Shown here: positions 46,337 to 55,616 of the stretch, one piece after another
Layout of the letters: each line of letters opens with the position of its first letter
Numbering within the stretch: position 1 is the first letter of the stretch
From: Dysgonomonas sp. PF1-14
GTDB lineage: Bacteria > Bacteroidota > Bacteroidia > Bacteroidales > Dysgonomonadaceae
Assembly: GCF_029892965.1 (NCBI RefSeq)
Contig: NZ_JARXWN010000002.1
Span: 248,001-312,000 of the forward strand
DNA: 64,000 nucleotides
Direction of reading: 5' to 3'
Notes under the pieces: generated by a model
Told to the model about the DNA's origin: nothing
Seen by the model: the letters and a program-made list of their open reading frames with translations, nothing else
Database searches by the model: none
Position numbers and translations under genes: made by a program

Positions 46337-47002
46337 TTATTTTCTTACCCACACATTTGTGATATCGCCGAATACAAGTTTGTGGTATTCCTTACCATTA
46401 CCGTCTTTCATGCCTTTTTCAACGAAGTCTTTTCCTTTCTCAGAATAAAAGTCTTTAGGATTAGTCTCGGTAATCTCTACCAGTTTGCACTCTATTATCA
46501 GCTTGGCCTCCTTGTATGTTATATTGTTTGATGGCGTTTTCACATGGGTTAGTATGGTTTCTTTCATCTTGTCGGAGTTTCTTCCGCTCTTACTGCCAAA
46601 TGCGATTACCTGTTCCTTGAACTGCTCAGGGAAGTAAGTCATGGTGTATGTCTGTTCTTTCTTGATAAATTCCAATGTATAGCGGCTCGCATTCAGGAAG
46701 CACCATGTAACAGGCACTTCGAACAGTTGTCCCCAGCCACCCCAACTGGCAGTCATAGAGTTGAATGCGGAATCTGTTCCGGCTGTGATGACAGTATAAT
46801 CCTGTCCTACCAGCTTGAATACATTATCGGTTAGTTCGGTCGGTTCGATCTTTTTGAATAAATCTTCGAATGATTTATCTTTTACATTGGTATAGTCTAT
46901 TGTCTCTATATTGACATTCTCTGTAGCAGCCGCTTCCTTTACTTTTCCTGTACATGAGATTAGGAAGATAGCAGATAGTAATACTGGCAATACCTTTTTC
47001 AT
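46337..47002 (-). CDS. Flavin-reductase-like lipoprotein
   Basis: I start at ATG 47002, giving a lipoprotein signal MKKVLPVLLSAIFLISCTGK (Cys17) and 221 residues; an upstream ATG at 47044 would bury the signal. The mature part has TELTDNVFKLVGQDYTVITA, SFNSMTASWGGWGQLFEVPV and an NASRYTLEFIKKEQTYTM region, the layout of flavin-reductase split-barrel proteins that bind FMN. A lipid-anchored form of this family is unusual. Role unknown. Confidence 0.78.
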   Translation of the reverse strand: MKKVLPVLLSAIFLISCTGKVKEAAATENVNIETIDYTNVKDKSFEDLFKKIEPTELTDNVFKLVGQDYTVITAGTDSAFNSMTASWGGWGQLFEVPVTWCFLNASRYTLEFIKKEQTYTMTYFPEQFKEQVIAFGSKSGRNSDKMKETILTHVKTPSNNITYKEAKLIIECKLVEITETNPKDFYSEKGKDFVEKGMKDGNGKEYHKLVFGDITNVWVRK

Positions 47003-47264
47003 AAGCAATACATTTTTTTGATTAATATTTTTCAAAAATAACAATAAAATAAGGAAGTTGGTATAATATAAGGATATAGGTTTATAAATGAGTTCTTACA
47101 AAATATTCTTTTGCTACACAAAATGTATTAAATTAACAAAAGTCAAATTTATATCATATTTTATTGTCAAAAAGAGATTTTTAGAAATAAAAATTGTATT
47201 TTTGTCATGTTAAATAAATTAGGTTTGAAGCCTATTCTTCTTTCAATTTTTATCAACTATCAAT

Positions 47265-50200
47265 ATGCAAGATTTAAGATCAGCAATACAGCACGGATTA
47301 TATGACCCAACTTACGAACACGATGCTTGTGGGGTAGGTATGGTGCTTCATCTGAAAGGTGCAAAATCGCATGCTATCGTTGAAAACGGCCTACGTGTTT
47401 TGGAAAATATGACGCATCGGGGAGCCGAAAATGCAGACAACAAAACCGGTGACGGCGCAGGTATTATGCTACAAATTCCTCACGAATTTATTCTGTTACA
47501 GGGAATCCCTGTTCCTGAAAAAGGACACTATGGAACCGGACTGGTCTTTTTACCAAAAGGTGAAGCTGAACAGGAAATCTGTATGATCACCCTGACCGAA
47601 TATGTAGAAAAGGAAGGATTGAAGTTGCTTGCTGTTAGAGATGTGCCTGTCAATAGCGAGATACTTGGCGAGATGGCTTTGTTGAATGAGCCACATATTA
47701 AACAAATATTTGTTGTAGGTGAAGAGGGTATGCTTCAGGACGAACTTGAGCATCGCCTGTATATACTTCGCAAGAAGATAGAGAAAGAGATATTCAATTC
47801 TAAAACATTCTCATTGGCTACGAAACGTGCATTTTATATTGTCAGCTTGTCCACCAAGCGCATTATATATAAAGGTATGTTGTCTTCCGAGCAGTTAAGG
47901 CATTATTATCCCGATCTGCTGAATCCACATCTTACAAGTGCTATTGCCCTTGTTCACTCACGATTCAGCACCAATACATTCCCTACATGGGATCTGGCAC
48001 ATCCGTTTCGTATGGTCGCACACAATGGAGAGATCAATACTATCAAAGGAAACCGTCTATGGATGGAAGCCCGCGAAAGTGTTTTAAAGTCAGAATTACT
48101 GGGGAATATTAATGATATATGGCCGGTTGTACAGCCACACATGAGCGATAGTGCATCATTCGATAACGTGCTGGAGTTTCTTGTAATGTCGGGAAAATCC
48201 TTACCACACGCTATGGCTATGATGGTGCCGGAATCGTGGAACGATAAAAACCCGATTTCGAATGATCTGAAAGCGTTTTATGAATACCATAGTTTGTTTA
48301 TGGAGCCATGGGATGGCCCTGCTACTCTGCTGTTCTCTGACGGACGCTATGCCGGAGGGTTCTTAGATCGTAACGGTCTGCGCCCTGCCCGCTATCTGAT
48401 GACGCACAACGATATTATGGTAGTGGCATCCGAAATGGGAGTGTTGCCATTCGAACCATCCGAAATAAAGGAGAAAGGACGCCTTCGTCCGGGTAAGATG
48501 CTGATGGTAGATACCGAAACAGGCACTATACAATACGATGCCGAACTGAAAGAGAATCTCGCAAAAGCATATCCGTACAGAGAATGGTTGTCAAAAAACC
48601 GTATTTCACTGGATGATATCTCGTCTGGTCGTACGCCTAAATATAGCGTGGAAGACTATACCAAACTACTTAAAGTATTTGGTTTCTATAAAGAAGACAT
48701 CGAAAAGATCATTACCCCGATGGCTGCCGAAGGTAAAGAGCCTACAGCCTCGATGGGTAACGATACGCCTATTGCGGTATTGTCGAATAAACCGCAAAGG
48801 TTGTTTACCTATTTCCGTCAGTTATTTGCTCAGGTGACGAATCCGCCTATCGACCCTATACGTGAAGAACTCGTGATGTCTTTGTCCGGATATATAGGTT
48901 CGCTACATAAAAATATTCTGGAACCGATGCCTGAGCATACCAAAATGGTCGGTCTGTCGAATCCGTTCCTGTCTAACAGAGAATTAGACTTACTTATCCA
49001 CCTGCAATATAAGGGCTTTAAATGTGAAGTGTTACCGATGCTTTTCGATCCTAAACAAGGAGGAGCAGGGCTTGAGAAAGCGATAGATGAACTGTGTAAG
49101 AAAGCTGAAAAAGCCGTAGACAACGGCAATAATTATATTATCCTTAGCGACAGGGGCGTTAATACTGAGAATGCTGCGATACCATCTTTATTGGCTGTGT
49201 CAGCTGTGCATCATTACCTGATCGAACGCCGCAAGCGTATGCAGATAGACATTGTAGTGGAATCGGCAGAGCCGCGCGAAGTAATGCACTTCGCTTTATT
49301 GTTCGGTTATGGAGCTAATGCGGTTAATCCATATCTGGCACTGGCTGTAATCGAAGACCTTGTGAAAAAAGGAGATATACAGCTCGACTTTTATACAGCG
49401 ATGAAGAATTATGTGAAATCCATCAACAAAGGACTGTTGAAGACTATGTCTAAGATGGGTATTTCCACATTGAAGAGCTATATAGGGGCTCAGATATTTG
49501 AGGCTATCGGTATCAGTAGTCCTGTTATCGAGAAATACTTTAAAGGAACAACTTCGAAAATAGAAGGTATCGACCTCAATGATATAGCCAGCGACACACT
49601 CGAAGCATTTTATGAAGCATTCGAAGATGACTTTGTTGATCCATCGTTGGTTAGTCAGGGTATATATGCCTGGAGGCGTAATGGTGAATACCATGCGTGG
49701 AATCCCGAAACGATAATGCAGCTTCAAATGGCAACCCGTTTGGGCAGCTATAAGAAGTTTAAAGAATATACAGACGGTATAGACAAAAAGCCGGAAAAGA
49801 TATTCCTGCGCGATTTTCTTGATTTCGATCGGGCTAAAAAGCCTGTCGATATATCAGTAGTAGAACCAGCTTCGGCGATAATGAAACGTTTTGTAACAGG
49901 TGCTATGTCATTCGGATCTATCAGTCGCGAAGCACACGAAGCTATGGCTGTGGCTATGAATACTATCGGAGGAAAGAGTAATACCGGTGAGGGCGGCGAG
50001 CTTCCCGAACGTTTTGCGACAAATGCACGTTCGGCCATCAAACAGGTAGCATCTGGGCGTTTTGGTGTTACTACCGAATATCTGGTGAATGCAGACGAAC
50101 TTCAGATAAAGATAGCACAAGGGGCGAAGCCGGGTGAAGGCGGACAGCTTCCGGGTTTTAAAGTGGATAAGATCATTGCTAAAACAAGGCACTCCATACC

Positions 50201-51782
50201 GGGAATTTCGCTGATTTCGCCACCACCGCATCATGATATTTATTCTATCGAAGATTTGGCTCAACTTATTTTCGATCTGAAAAATGTAAATCCGATAGCT
50301 CAAATAAGTGTGAAGCTCGTTTCGGAAAGTGGTGTCGGCACAGTTGCTGCCGGAGTGGCAAAAGCAAAAGCCGACCGTATTATAATCAGTGGTTGCGAGG
50401 GTGGAACAGGTGCAAGTCCTGCCAGTTCGATCAAGCATGCAGGTTTACCATTAGAGATTGGTCTGGCCGAAGTACAGCAAACTCTGGTGCTGAACGGACT
50501 ACGAGGACAAGTATATCTGCAAACAGACGGACAACTGAAAACCGGACACGATATAATTGTAGCTGCCATGCTCGGGGCAGAGGAATATGGGTTTGCAACC
50601 AGTGCATTAATTGTATTGGGATGTATTATGATGCGCAAATGCCATCTGAATACCTGTCCTGTAGGAGTAGCAACACAGAATGAAGAGCTGAGGAAGAAGT
50701 TTATCGGACGCAGCGAGTATCTTATCAATTACTTTAACTTTCTGGCAGAAGAGGTTCGTGAGCATCTGGCATCGTTAGGTGTAAAATCGCTTGATGAAAT
50801 AGTGGGACGTACCGATTTGCTGAAATATGTGAAGAGTGATATTAACAAGAAAGTAGAGAAGATAGATCTGTCCCGTCTGCTTTATTTCCCTGAGGAGGCT
50901 AAAGAGAACGCAATACGTCATATAAAAAATCAGGAACATAAACTGGATGATATCCTGGACAAGAAGCTGATCACTACTTCGCGCATGGCTATTGATAAAG
51001 CTATGCCGATTGAAATATCGCATGTTATAAAAAATACAAACCGTACTGTAGGTGCTATGCTTTCGGGCGAAATAGCTAAGAAATATGGAAACGATGGACT
51101 TCCTACAGATACAATAAAGTGTACGTTTCAAGGTTCAGCCGGGCAAAGTTTCGGAGCATTCCTTGCTCATGGAGTGACTTTCCGACTGGAAGGGGATACC
51201 AACGATTATGCAGGAAAAGGCTTATCCGGAGGTAAGATCATCATTGTTCCACCTGCTGTATCCAGTTTCAAGCCCGAAGAAAATATCATTGCCGGAAATA
51301 CATTATTGTACGGAGCAACTTCGGGAGAAATATATATAAACGGGCGAGTAGGAGAACGTTTCTGTGTCCGTAACAGTGGTGCGACTGCCGTCGTGGAAGG
51401 AGCCGGAGACCACTGCTGCGAATATATGACAGGCGGACGTACTGTCGTACTGGGTGCAACAGGACGAAACTTTGCTGCCGGAATGAGTGGTGGCGTAGCC
51501 TATGTATATAATGTAAATGGTGATTTCGATTACTATTGTAATATGCAGATGGTGGAACTGTCACTGATAGAAGATACATACGATAGCCGCGAACTTCGTC
51601 AGTTGATAACCAATCATTACACTTATACCAACAGTCCGCTGGCGAAACGCATTCTCGATAACTGGAATACTGAAGTAGAGCAATTCATGAAAGTGACTCC
51701 TATCGAATATAAAAAGGTATTGCAGGATGAAAAACTTGAAGCTATCAAGAAAAAAATAGCACAGGTAGAATTTGATTACTAG
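47265..51782 (+). CDS. gltB: Glutamate synthase (GOGAT) large subunit
   Basis: A 1505-residue enzyme that makes two glutamates from glutamine and 2-oxoglutarate. After a short propeptide the class II glutaminase begins at Cys22 (HDACGVGMVLHLKG). The FMN synthase barrel lies in the second half, and CIMMRKCHLNTCPVG (about residues 1120-1131) binds the [3Fe-4S] cluster. The C-terminal beta-helix domain follows. A TATTTTTG promoter box lies at 47197-47204. It is followed by gltD. Confidence 0.97.
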   Translation: MQDLRSAIQHGLYDPTYEHDACGVGMVLHLKGAKSHAIVENGLRVLENMTHRGAENADNKTGDGAGIMLQIPHEFILLQGIPVPEKGHYGTGLVFLPKGEAEQEICMITLTEYVEKEGLKLLAVRDVPVNSEILGEMALLNEPHIKQIFVVGEEGMLQDELEHRLYILRKKIEKEIFNSKTFSLATKRAFYIVSLSTKRIIYKGMLSSEQLRHYYPDLLNPHLTSAIALVHSRFSTNTFPTWDLAHPFRMVAHNGEINTIKGNRLWMEARESVLKSELLGNINDIWPVVQPHMSDSASFDNVLEFLVMSGKSLPHAMAMMVPESWNDKNPISNDLKAFYEYHSLFMEPWDGPATLLFSDGRYAGGFLDRNGLRPARYLMTHNDIMVVASEMGVLPFEPSEIKEKGRLRPGKMLMVDTETGTIQYDAELKENLAKAYPYREWLSKNRISLDDISSGRTPKYSVEDYTKLLKVFGFYKEDIEKIITPMAAEGKEPTASMGNDTPIAVLSNKPQRLFTYFRQLFAQVTNPPIDPIREELVMSLSGYIGSLHKNILEPMPEHTKMVGLSNPFLSNRELDLLIHLQYKGFKCEVLPMLFDPKQGGAGLEKAIDELCKKAEKAVDNGNNYIILSDRGVNTENAAIPSLLAVSAVHHYLIERRKRMQIDIVVESAEPREVMHFALLFGYGANAVNPYLALAVIEDLVKKGDIQLDFYTAMKNYVKSINKGLLKTMSKMGISTLKSYIGAQIFEAIGISSPVIEKYFKGTTSKIEGIDLNDIASDTLEAFYEAFEDDFVDPSLVSQGIYAWRRNGEYHAWNPETIMQLQMATRLGSYKKFKEYTDGIDKKPEKIFLRDFLDFDRAKKPVDISVVEPASAIMKRFVTGAMSFGSISREAHEAMAVAMNTIGGKSNTGEGGELPERFATNARSAIKQVASGRFGVTTEYLVNADELQIKIAQGAKPGEGGQLPGFKVDKIIAKTRHSIPGISLISPPPHHDIYSIEDLAQLIFDLKNVNPIAQISVKLVSESGVGTVAAGVAKAKADRIIISGCEGGTGASPASSIKHAGLPLEIGLAEVQQTLVLNGLRGQVYLQTDGQLKTGHDIIVAAMLGAEEYGFATSALIVLGCIMMRKCHLNTCPVGVATQNEELRKKFIGRSEYLINYFNFLAEEVREHLASLGVKSLDEIVGRTDLLKYVKSDINKKVEKIDLSRLLYFPEEAKENAIRHIKNQEHKLDDILDKKLITTSRMAIDKAMPIEISHVIKNTNRTVGAMLSGEIAKKYGNDGLPTDTIKCTFQGSAGQSFGAFLAHGVTFRLEGDTNDYAGKGLSGGKIIIVPPAVSSFKPEENIIAGNTLLYGATSGEIYINGRVGERFCVRNSGATAVVEGAGDHCCEYMTGGRTVVLGATGRNFAAGMSGGVAYVYNVNGDFDYYCNMQMVELSLIEDTYDSRELRQLITNHYTYTNSPLAKRILDNWNTEVEQFMKVTPIEYKKVLQDEKLEAIKKKIAQVEFDY

Positions 51783-51848
51783 TATACTAGTTTTCAGTTT
51801 ACAAGTGTACTAGATAAAATAAAGAGCAACGAAACTAGTAAACTAGCA
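51780..51848. repeat. ACTAGT array between gltB and gltD
   Basis: TACTAGTATACTAGTTTTCA and ACTAGATAAAATAAAGAGCA are followed by CGAAACTAGTAAACTAGCAT, an ACTAGT-rich stretch like those that flank the four-helix-bundle gene near 947-1412, but with no gene inside. Confidence 0.55.
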
Positions 51849-51872
51849 TGCTTAAAAACCAATAAACTAAAA

Positions 51873-53300
51873 ATGGGAAATCCAAAAGCATTTTTGACAG
51901 TAAAAAGAAAAGACGCAGGATACCGTCCGGTTCAGGAACGTATCCTCGACTTCGGAGAAGTAGAACAGACACTGAATACCGAAGACCGGCGTGAGCAGGC
52001 TTCACGCTGTATGGATTGTGGTATTCCGTTTTGCCACTGGGGTTGTCCGCTGGGAAATAAGATGCCCGAATGGCAGGAATATATATATAAAGGAAACTGG
52101 AAACTGGCGGCAGAGGTGCTGATGCAGACAAATGATTTTCCCGAATTTACAGGACGTATTTGTCCTGCACCCTGTGAAAAATCGTGTGTGTTGTCCATCC
52201 ATCGTGCTCCGGTAACTATTCGCGAGAATGAAGCTTCCGCATTAGAACATGCCTTTAACGAAGGTTTTATACAACCCAAAATTCCGGCGCATCGCACCGG
52301 TAAGAAGGTGGCAGTAATCGGTTCGGGACCATCGGGGCTGGCAGTAGCAAATCAGTTGAATCAGAGAGGGCACGATGTTACTGTATATGAGAAAAGCTCA
52401 CATATCGGAGGTTTGCTTCGCTTTGGAATACCGGACTTCAAGCTGAATAAGAATATTATCGACCGCCGCCTGAAACTAATGGAAGCAGAAGGTGTTAAGT
52501 TTGTCGTGAACACTGAGATAGGCAAAGATGTCAAAGGCAAAGACATCCTTAAAGAATATGATGCTGTCTGCGTTGCCATCGGTTCGCAGGTGCCACGTAA
52601 TTTACCAGTTGAAGGGCGCGACCTGAAAGGAGTTTATTATGCGATGGAATATCTTACTGTGCAGAATAAACTGGTTGCTAAAGAAGAAGTGCCAGCCGAT
52701 CAGATTATAGATGCTAAAGGTAAGAATGTGCTTGTTATTGGCGGTGGTGATACAGGTTCGGACTGTATCGGAACTGCTAACCGTCAGGGTGCAGCTAATA
52801 TCCTGCAAATAGAAATTCTGCCAAAACCAAAGAAATTGGATGAAGTAGAAAACCCTTGGCCTAATCCGTTCCCTGTTGTACTGAAAACATCTTCATCTCA
52901 CCTCGAAGGATGCGACCGCCGTTGGTCGCTCAATACCAAGCGTTTTATCGGTGAAGATGGTAAACTAACCGCTGTAGAATTGGTTGAGGTAGCTTGGGAA
53001 CAAGACAAATCGGGTAAACATATAATGAAAGAAGTAGGCAAGCCTGAGATATTGAAGATCGACCTTGTATTTCTTGCTCTTGGCTTCGTACATCCGATAC
53101 AGGAAGGGCTTTTGGCTGAACTGGGTATTAAGACCGATGATATACGCCATAATGTAGCCACAGATCAGAATCGTGCAACAAATGTAGCTAAAGTGTTTGG
53201 AGCAGGAGACTGCGTAAGCGGGCAATCACTAGTGGTAACCAGTATTGCTTCGGGTCGCAAAACAGCAGAACATATAGATGTATTTTTAGGCGAAATATAG
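51873..53300 (+). CDS. gltD: Glutamate synthase small subunit
   Basis: A 475-residue iron-sulfur flavoprotein that feeds electrons from NADPH to GltB. N-terminal CMDCGIPFCHWGCPLGNKMP and CPAPCEKSC bind two [4Fe-4S] clusters. VAVIGSGPSGLAVANQLNQR is the FAD motif and NVLVIGGGDTGSDCIGTANR the NADPH motif. It forms the glutamate synthase with gltB, 90 bp upstream. Ends with the FAD segment VFGAGDCVSGQSLVVTSIAS. Confidence 0.97.
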   Translation: MGNPKAFLTVKRKDAGYRPVQERILDFGEVEQTLNTEDRREQASRCMDCGIPFCHWGCPLGNKMPEWQEYIYKGNWKLAAEVLMQTNDFPEFTGRICPAPCEKSCVLSIHRAPVTIRENEASALEHAFNEGFIQPKIPAHRTGKKVAVIGSGPSGLAVANQLNQRGHDVTVYEKSSHIGGLLRFGIPDFKLNKNIIDRRLKLMEAEGVKFVVNTEIGKDVKGKDILKEYDAVCVAIGSQVPRNLPVEGRDLKGVYYAMEYLTVQNKLVAKEEVPADQIIDAKGKNVLVIGGGDTGSDCIGTANRQGAANILQIEILPKPKKLDEVENPWPNPFPVVLKTSSSHLEGCDRRWSLNTKRFIGEDGKLTAVELVEVAWEQDKSGKHIMKEVGKPEILKIDLVFLALGFVHPIQEGLLAELGIKTDDIRHNVATDQNRATNVAKVFGAGDCVSGQSLVVTSIASGRKTAEHIDVFLGEI

Positions 53301-53449
53301 TTAAGTATCTGTTAAATTTAGTTATCTTTGTCTGTTTTCGCGGTACAACAAAATATATTGTTTCATAAGTCGTTGTATCTTTGCGGGGTTTAGGAACATA
53401 GAAATTAATTAATCGATTATCAATATTATTAACTAAAAGAATGCCTATT

Positions 53450-53935
53450 ATGAACAAAAAACTTATTTATTTATTAGCATTGGTATTTTCATTGGGTTTG
53501 TCATTTACTGCTTGCGGTGACGATGATGACGATCCGGTAGTAACATCTGATTATGCAAAAGAAATAGCCGGAACATATAAGGGTACCCTAACTGTGACTA
53601 TCGCTGGACAAGATACTCCTATTGAGAGAGAGATAAAAGTCGAAAGAACTGCTGAAAACAAAGCAACAGTTTCTGTGATAGGCTTCTCTTTTGAAGGTAT
53701 TGGAGAACTTGGAGACATCGTTGTAGAAAATATTCCTGTTAGCAAGAGCGGAGAAACTATTAATCTGGCTGAAACTAAGAAAGATGTAACTCTTAATATA
53801 TTGGGAGTAGATGCAACTGTAAAAGTTACAGTATCTGGCACAGTGAAAGGTAAAGTAATAGACTTGAAGATACCGGTAGCAGAAGTTCCTGTCCTTCAAA
53901 ATCTGAATGTAACTTTCAATGGCACTAAAAAATAA
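53450..53935 (+). CDS. Calycin-like lipoprotein
   Basis: A lipoprotein starting at ATG 53450 (an ATG at 53441 is also in frame), with lipobox LSFTACGDDDDD (Cys22). The mature part of about 140 residues is beta-rich, with DYAKEIAGTYKGTLTVTIAG and a closing LNVTFNGTKK, the layout of the Bacteroidetes calycin-like putative lipoproteins. Small-ligand binding is inferred only from fold. TATCTTTG at 53376-53383 is a promoter candidate. Confidence 0.75.
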   Translation: MNKKLIYLLALVFSLGLSFTACGDDDDDPVVTSDYAKEIAGTYKGTLTVTIAGQDTPIEREIKVERTAENKATVSVIGFSFEGIGELGDIVVENIPVSKSGETINLAETKKDVTLNILGVDATVKVTVSGTVKGKVIDLKIPVAEVPVLQNLNVTFNGTKK

Positions 53936-54048
53936 GAAGAAATTCTGTTAATTAATCTTTTTATTATATGACGAAGGGCGGTTTTTGGAAACAGAAATCG
54001 CTCTTCTCTTTTATAATTTGTATATTTATTGCAGATAATCACATTCTT

Positions 54049-54594
54049 ATGAGTAAGACTACTTCTAACTATATACTACTGATAGCCTTTTCTGCCTTAC
54101 TGCTTACATCCTGCGGTACACAGAAAACGTCTAATGCTACCTTGTATAATCCTGTAGAAGTAGCGGACTTGTCAGATAAGCTCGGGGTAAAGCTAAGCAA
54201 TATAGACAAGGACGATGATAAGAATATGGGCTTGTATGCCGAAGTTTCCTTATGGTTGGGCGTTCCATACCGCTATGGAGGCTTATCACGCAAGGGCCTT
54301 GATTGTTCGGGTTTTGCATATCTTATATTTCAGAAAGTATATGGACTAAATCTGCCCCGTTCTACAGCCGACCAGTCTACTATGAGGATGAAACAAGTTT
54401 CGAAAGGCAACCTAAAGACCGGAGACCTTGTTTTCTTTGCTACATCTAAGAATAAGAACAGGATAAACCATGTGGGCATATATCTCAAAGATGGTGCTTT
54501 TATTCATGCATCTACATCGAAAGGCGTGATTGTCAGCCATCTGAATGAAGGATATTACAACCGCACATGGAAAAAAGGCGGACGCATACTGTGA
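54049..54594 (+). CDS. NlpC/P60 family lipoprotein hydrolase
   Basis: I start at ATG 54049, which gives a lipoprotein signal (LIAFSALLLTSCGTQ, Cys22); the in-frame ATG at 53968 adds 27 residues that are not signal-like. The C-terminal NlpC/P60 domain has the catalytic Cys86 in GLDCSGFAYLIFQKVYG, the His in INHVGIYLKD, and HASTSKGVIVSHL. Such enzymes cleave gamma-D-Glu-diaminopimelate bonds in peptidoglycan peptides. 181 residues. A paralog follows at 54799. Confidence 0.88.
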   Translation: MSKTTSNYILLIAFSALLLTSCGTQKTSNATLYNPVEVADLSDKLGVKLSNIDKDDDKNMGLYAEVSLWLGVPYRYGGLSRKGLDCSGFAYLIFQKVYGLNLPRSTADQSTMRMKQVSKGNLKTGDLVFFATSKNKNRINHVGIYLKDGAFIHASTSKGVIVSHLNEGYYNRTWKKGGRIL

Positions 54595-54645
54595 GCTGCT
54601 ATAGTTCTTAAAATAATATAAAAGATCAGAATTGTTAACTTGTTA

Positions 54646-54678
54646 TTAAGCTGGATTACTTATTTTTATCCGGCTTAA
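54646..54678 (+). terminator. Hairpin after the first NlpC/P60 gene
   Basis: TTAAGCTGGAT and ATCCGGCTTAA form an 11-bp stem with one mismatch and an 11-nt loop. The T run after it is poor, so the terminator call is moderate. Confidence 0.5.
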
Positions 54679-54743
54679 AATTGAATGTTTTCGTTAAGCA
54701 ATGAGTGCAGAATCAAATTTACTTGAATTATGCCATTGCGAGA

Positions 54744-54776
54744 ACCAACGGTCACAGGAGTGAAACGTATGTAAAA
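54744..54776 (+). repeat. Dispersed intergenic repeat, copy 4 (core only)
   Basis: ACCAACGGTCACAGGAGTGA followed by AACGTATGTAAA matches the repeat core of copies 1 and 2. It ends 22 bp before the ATG of the second NlpC/P60 gene and so forms most of the visible leader. Confidence 0.7.
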
Positions 54777-54798
54777 TACCTAATGAAATTGAACGTAT

Positions 54799-55557
54799 AT
54801 GTCTACACAACCTAACCTTTTGAGGATACCATCACTATTACTGCTTATTTTAATGGCATTTGCCCCTATATCGGCGACCAATCCAAAACAATCTAAAACA
54901 GGAAAAAAGAAACCAAAAGCGAAGTCTTCAATGACAACCAAAAAGGTTACTGTCGTACAGTCGACAGATAATGTAGAGATGACCACAGATGATGGTGCTA
55001 CAGTCTCTTTACCAAGAGTAGACCAGACATTAATAGATCAATCATCTATTATATCTGATGCAGCTGATGATCTGTTTGCAGATGCTGATATCAATAAGTC
55101 TTTAGAAGCGTTGAAAGAAAAGCTGATGATGCAGAAAGAAATGCAGGAGCTTTCATCTAGACTGGGAATAACAATTACCGATGCTGCCCATATAGACCTG
55201 TACAGGGAAGTTGCAGACTGGCTGGGAACACGTTACAGAAGAGGAGGTATGAGCCGTCAGGCGGTAGATTGTTCGGGGTTTACAAATCTTGTCTATAAGA
55301 ATGTATATAATCAACAACTGGATAGAGTAAGCACTACCATAGCTAACAACTTGAAAGAGTCTGTTGCAAAAGAAGATTTAATACCGGGTGACATGGTGTT
55401 CTTTTCTACATTCAACAAAAAATATATTAACCATGTAGGTGTGTATATCGGCGAAGGCAAGTTTATTCACGCGTCCATAAAGAAAGGTGTGATTGTGAGT
55501 TCCCTTGCAGAAGGTTACTATAGTAAGGCATGGAGAAAAGGCGGAAGAAACAACTAA
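54799..55557 (+). CDS. NlpC/P60 family hydrolase with long N-terminal extension
   Basis: A 252-residue protein with a signal peptide ending near APISATNP, a lysine-rich stretch and a glutamate/glutamine-rich helix at about 95-120. The NlpC/P60 domain then has Cys158 in AVDCSGFTNLVYK, and INHVGVYIGEGKFIHASIKK with the catalytic His. It is a paralog of the lipoprotein just upstream but lacks a lipobox. The start lies right after the repeat copy at 54744-54776, and a terminator follows at 55582. Confidence 0.87.
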   Translation: MSTQPNLLRIPSLLLLILMAFAPISATNPKQSKTGKKKPKAKSSMTTKKVTVVQSTDNVEMTTDDGATVSLPRVDQTLIDQSSIISDAADDLFADADINKSLEALKEKLMMQKEMQELSSRLGITITDAAHIDLYREVADWLGTRYRRGGMSRQAVDCSGFTNLVYKNVYNQQLDRVSTTIANNLKESVAKEDLIPGDMVFFSTFNKKYINHVGVYIGEGKFIHASIKKGVIVSSLAEGYYSKAWRKGGRNN

Positions 55558-55581
55558 TAATCAAGATATAAATAATGGGAG

Positions 55582-55616
55582 AGAGGAAAGGTCGATAGTC
55601 TTTCCTCTTTTTATTT
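55582..55616 (+). terminator. Terminator after the second NlpC/P60 gene
   Basis: AGAGGAAAG and CTTTCCTCT form a perfect 9-bp stem with a 9-nt loop followed by TTTTATTTAT, 25 bp after the plus-strand stop. Confidence 0.75.

Noticed and set aside
54137-54319. Small open frames on either strand within NlpC/P60 genes
   Set aside because: They are shadows of the catalytic genes and lack start context or motifs.
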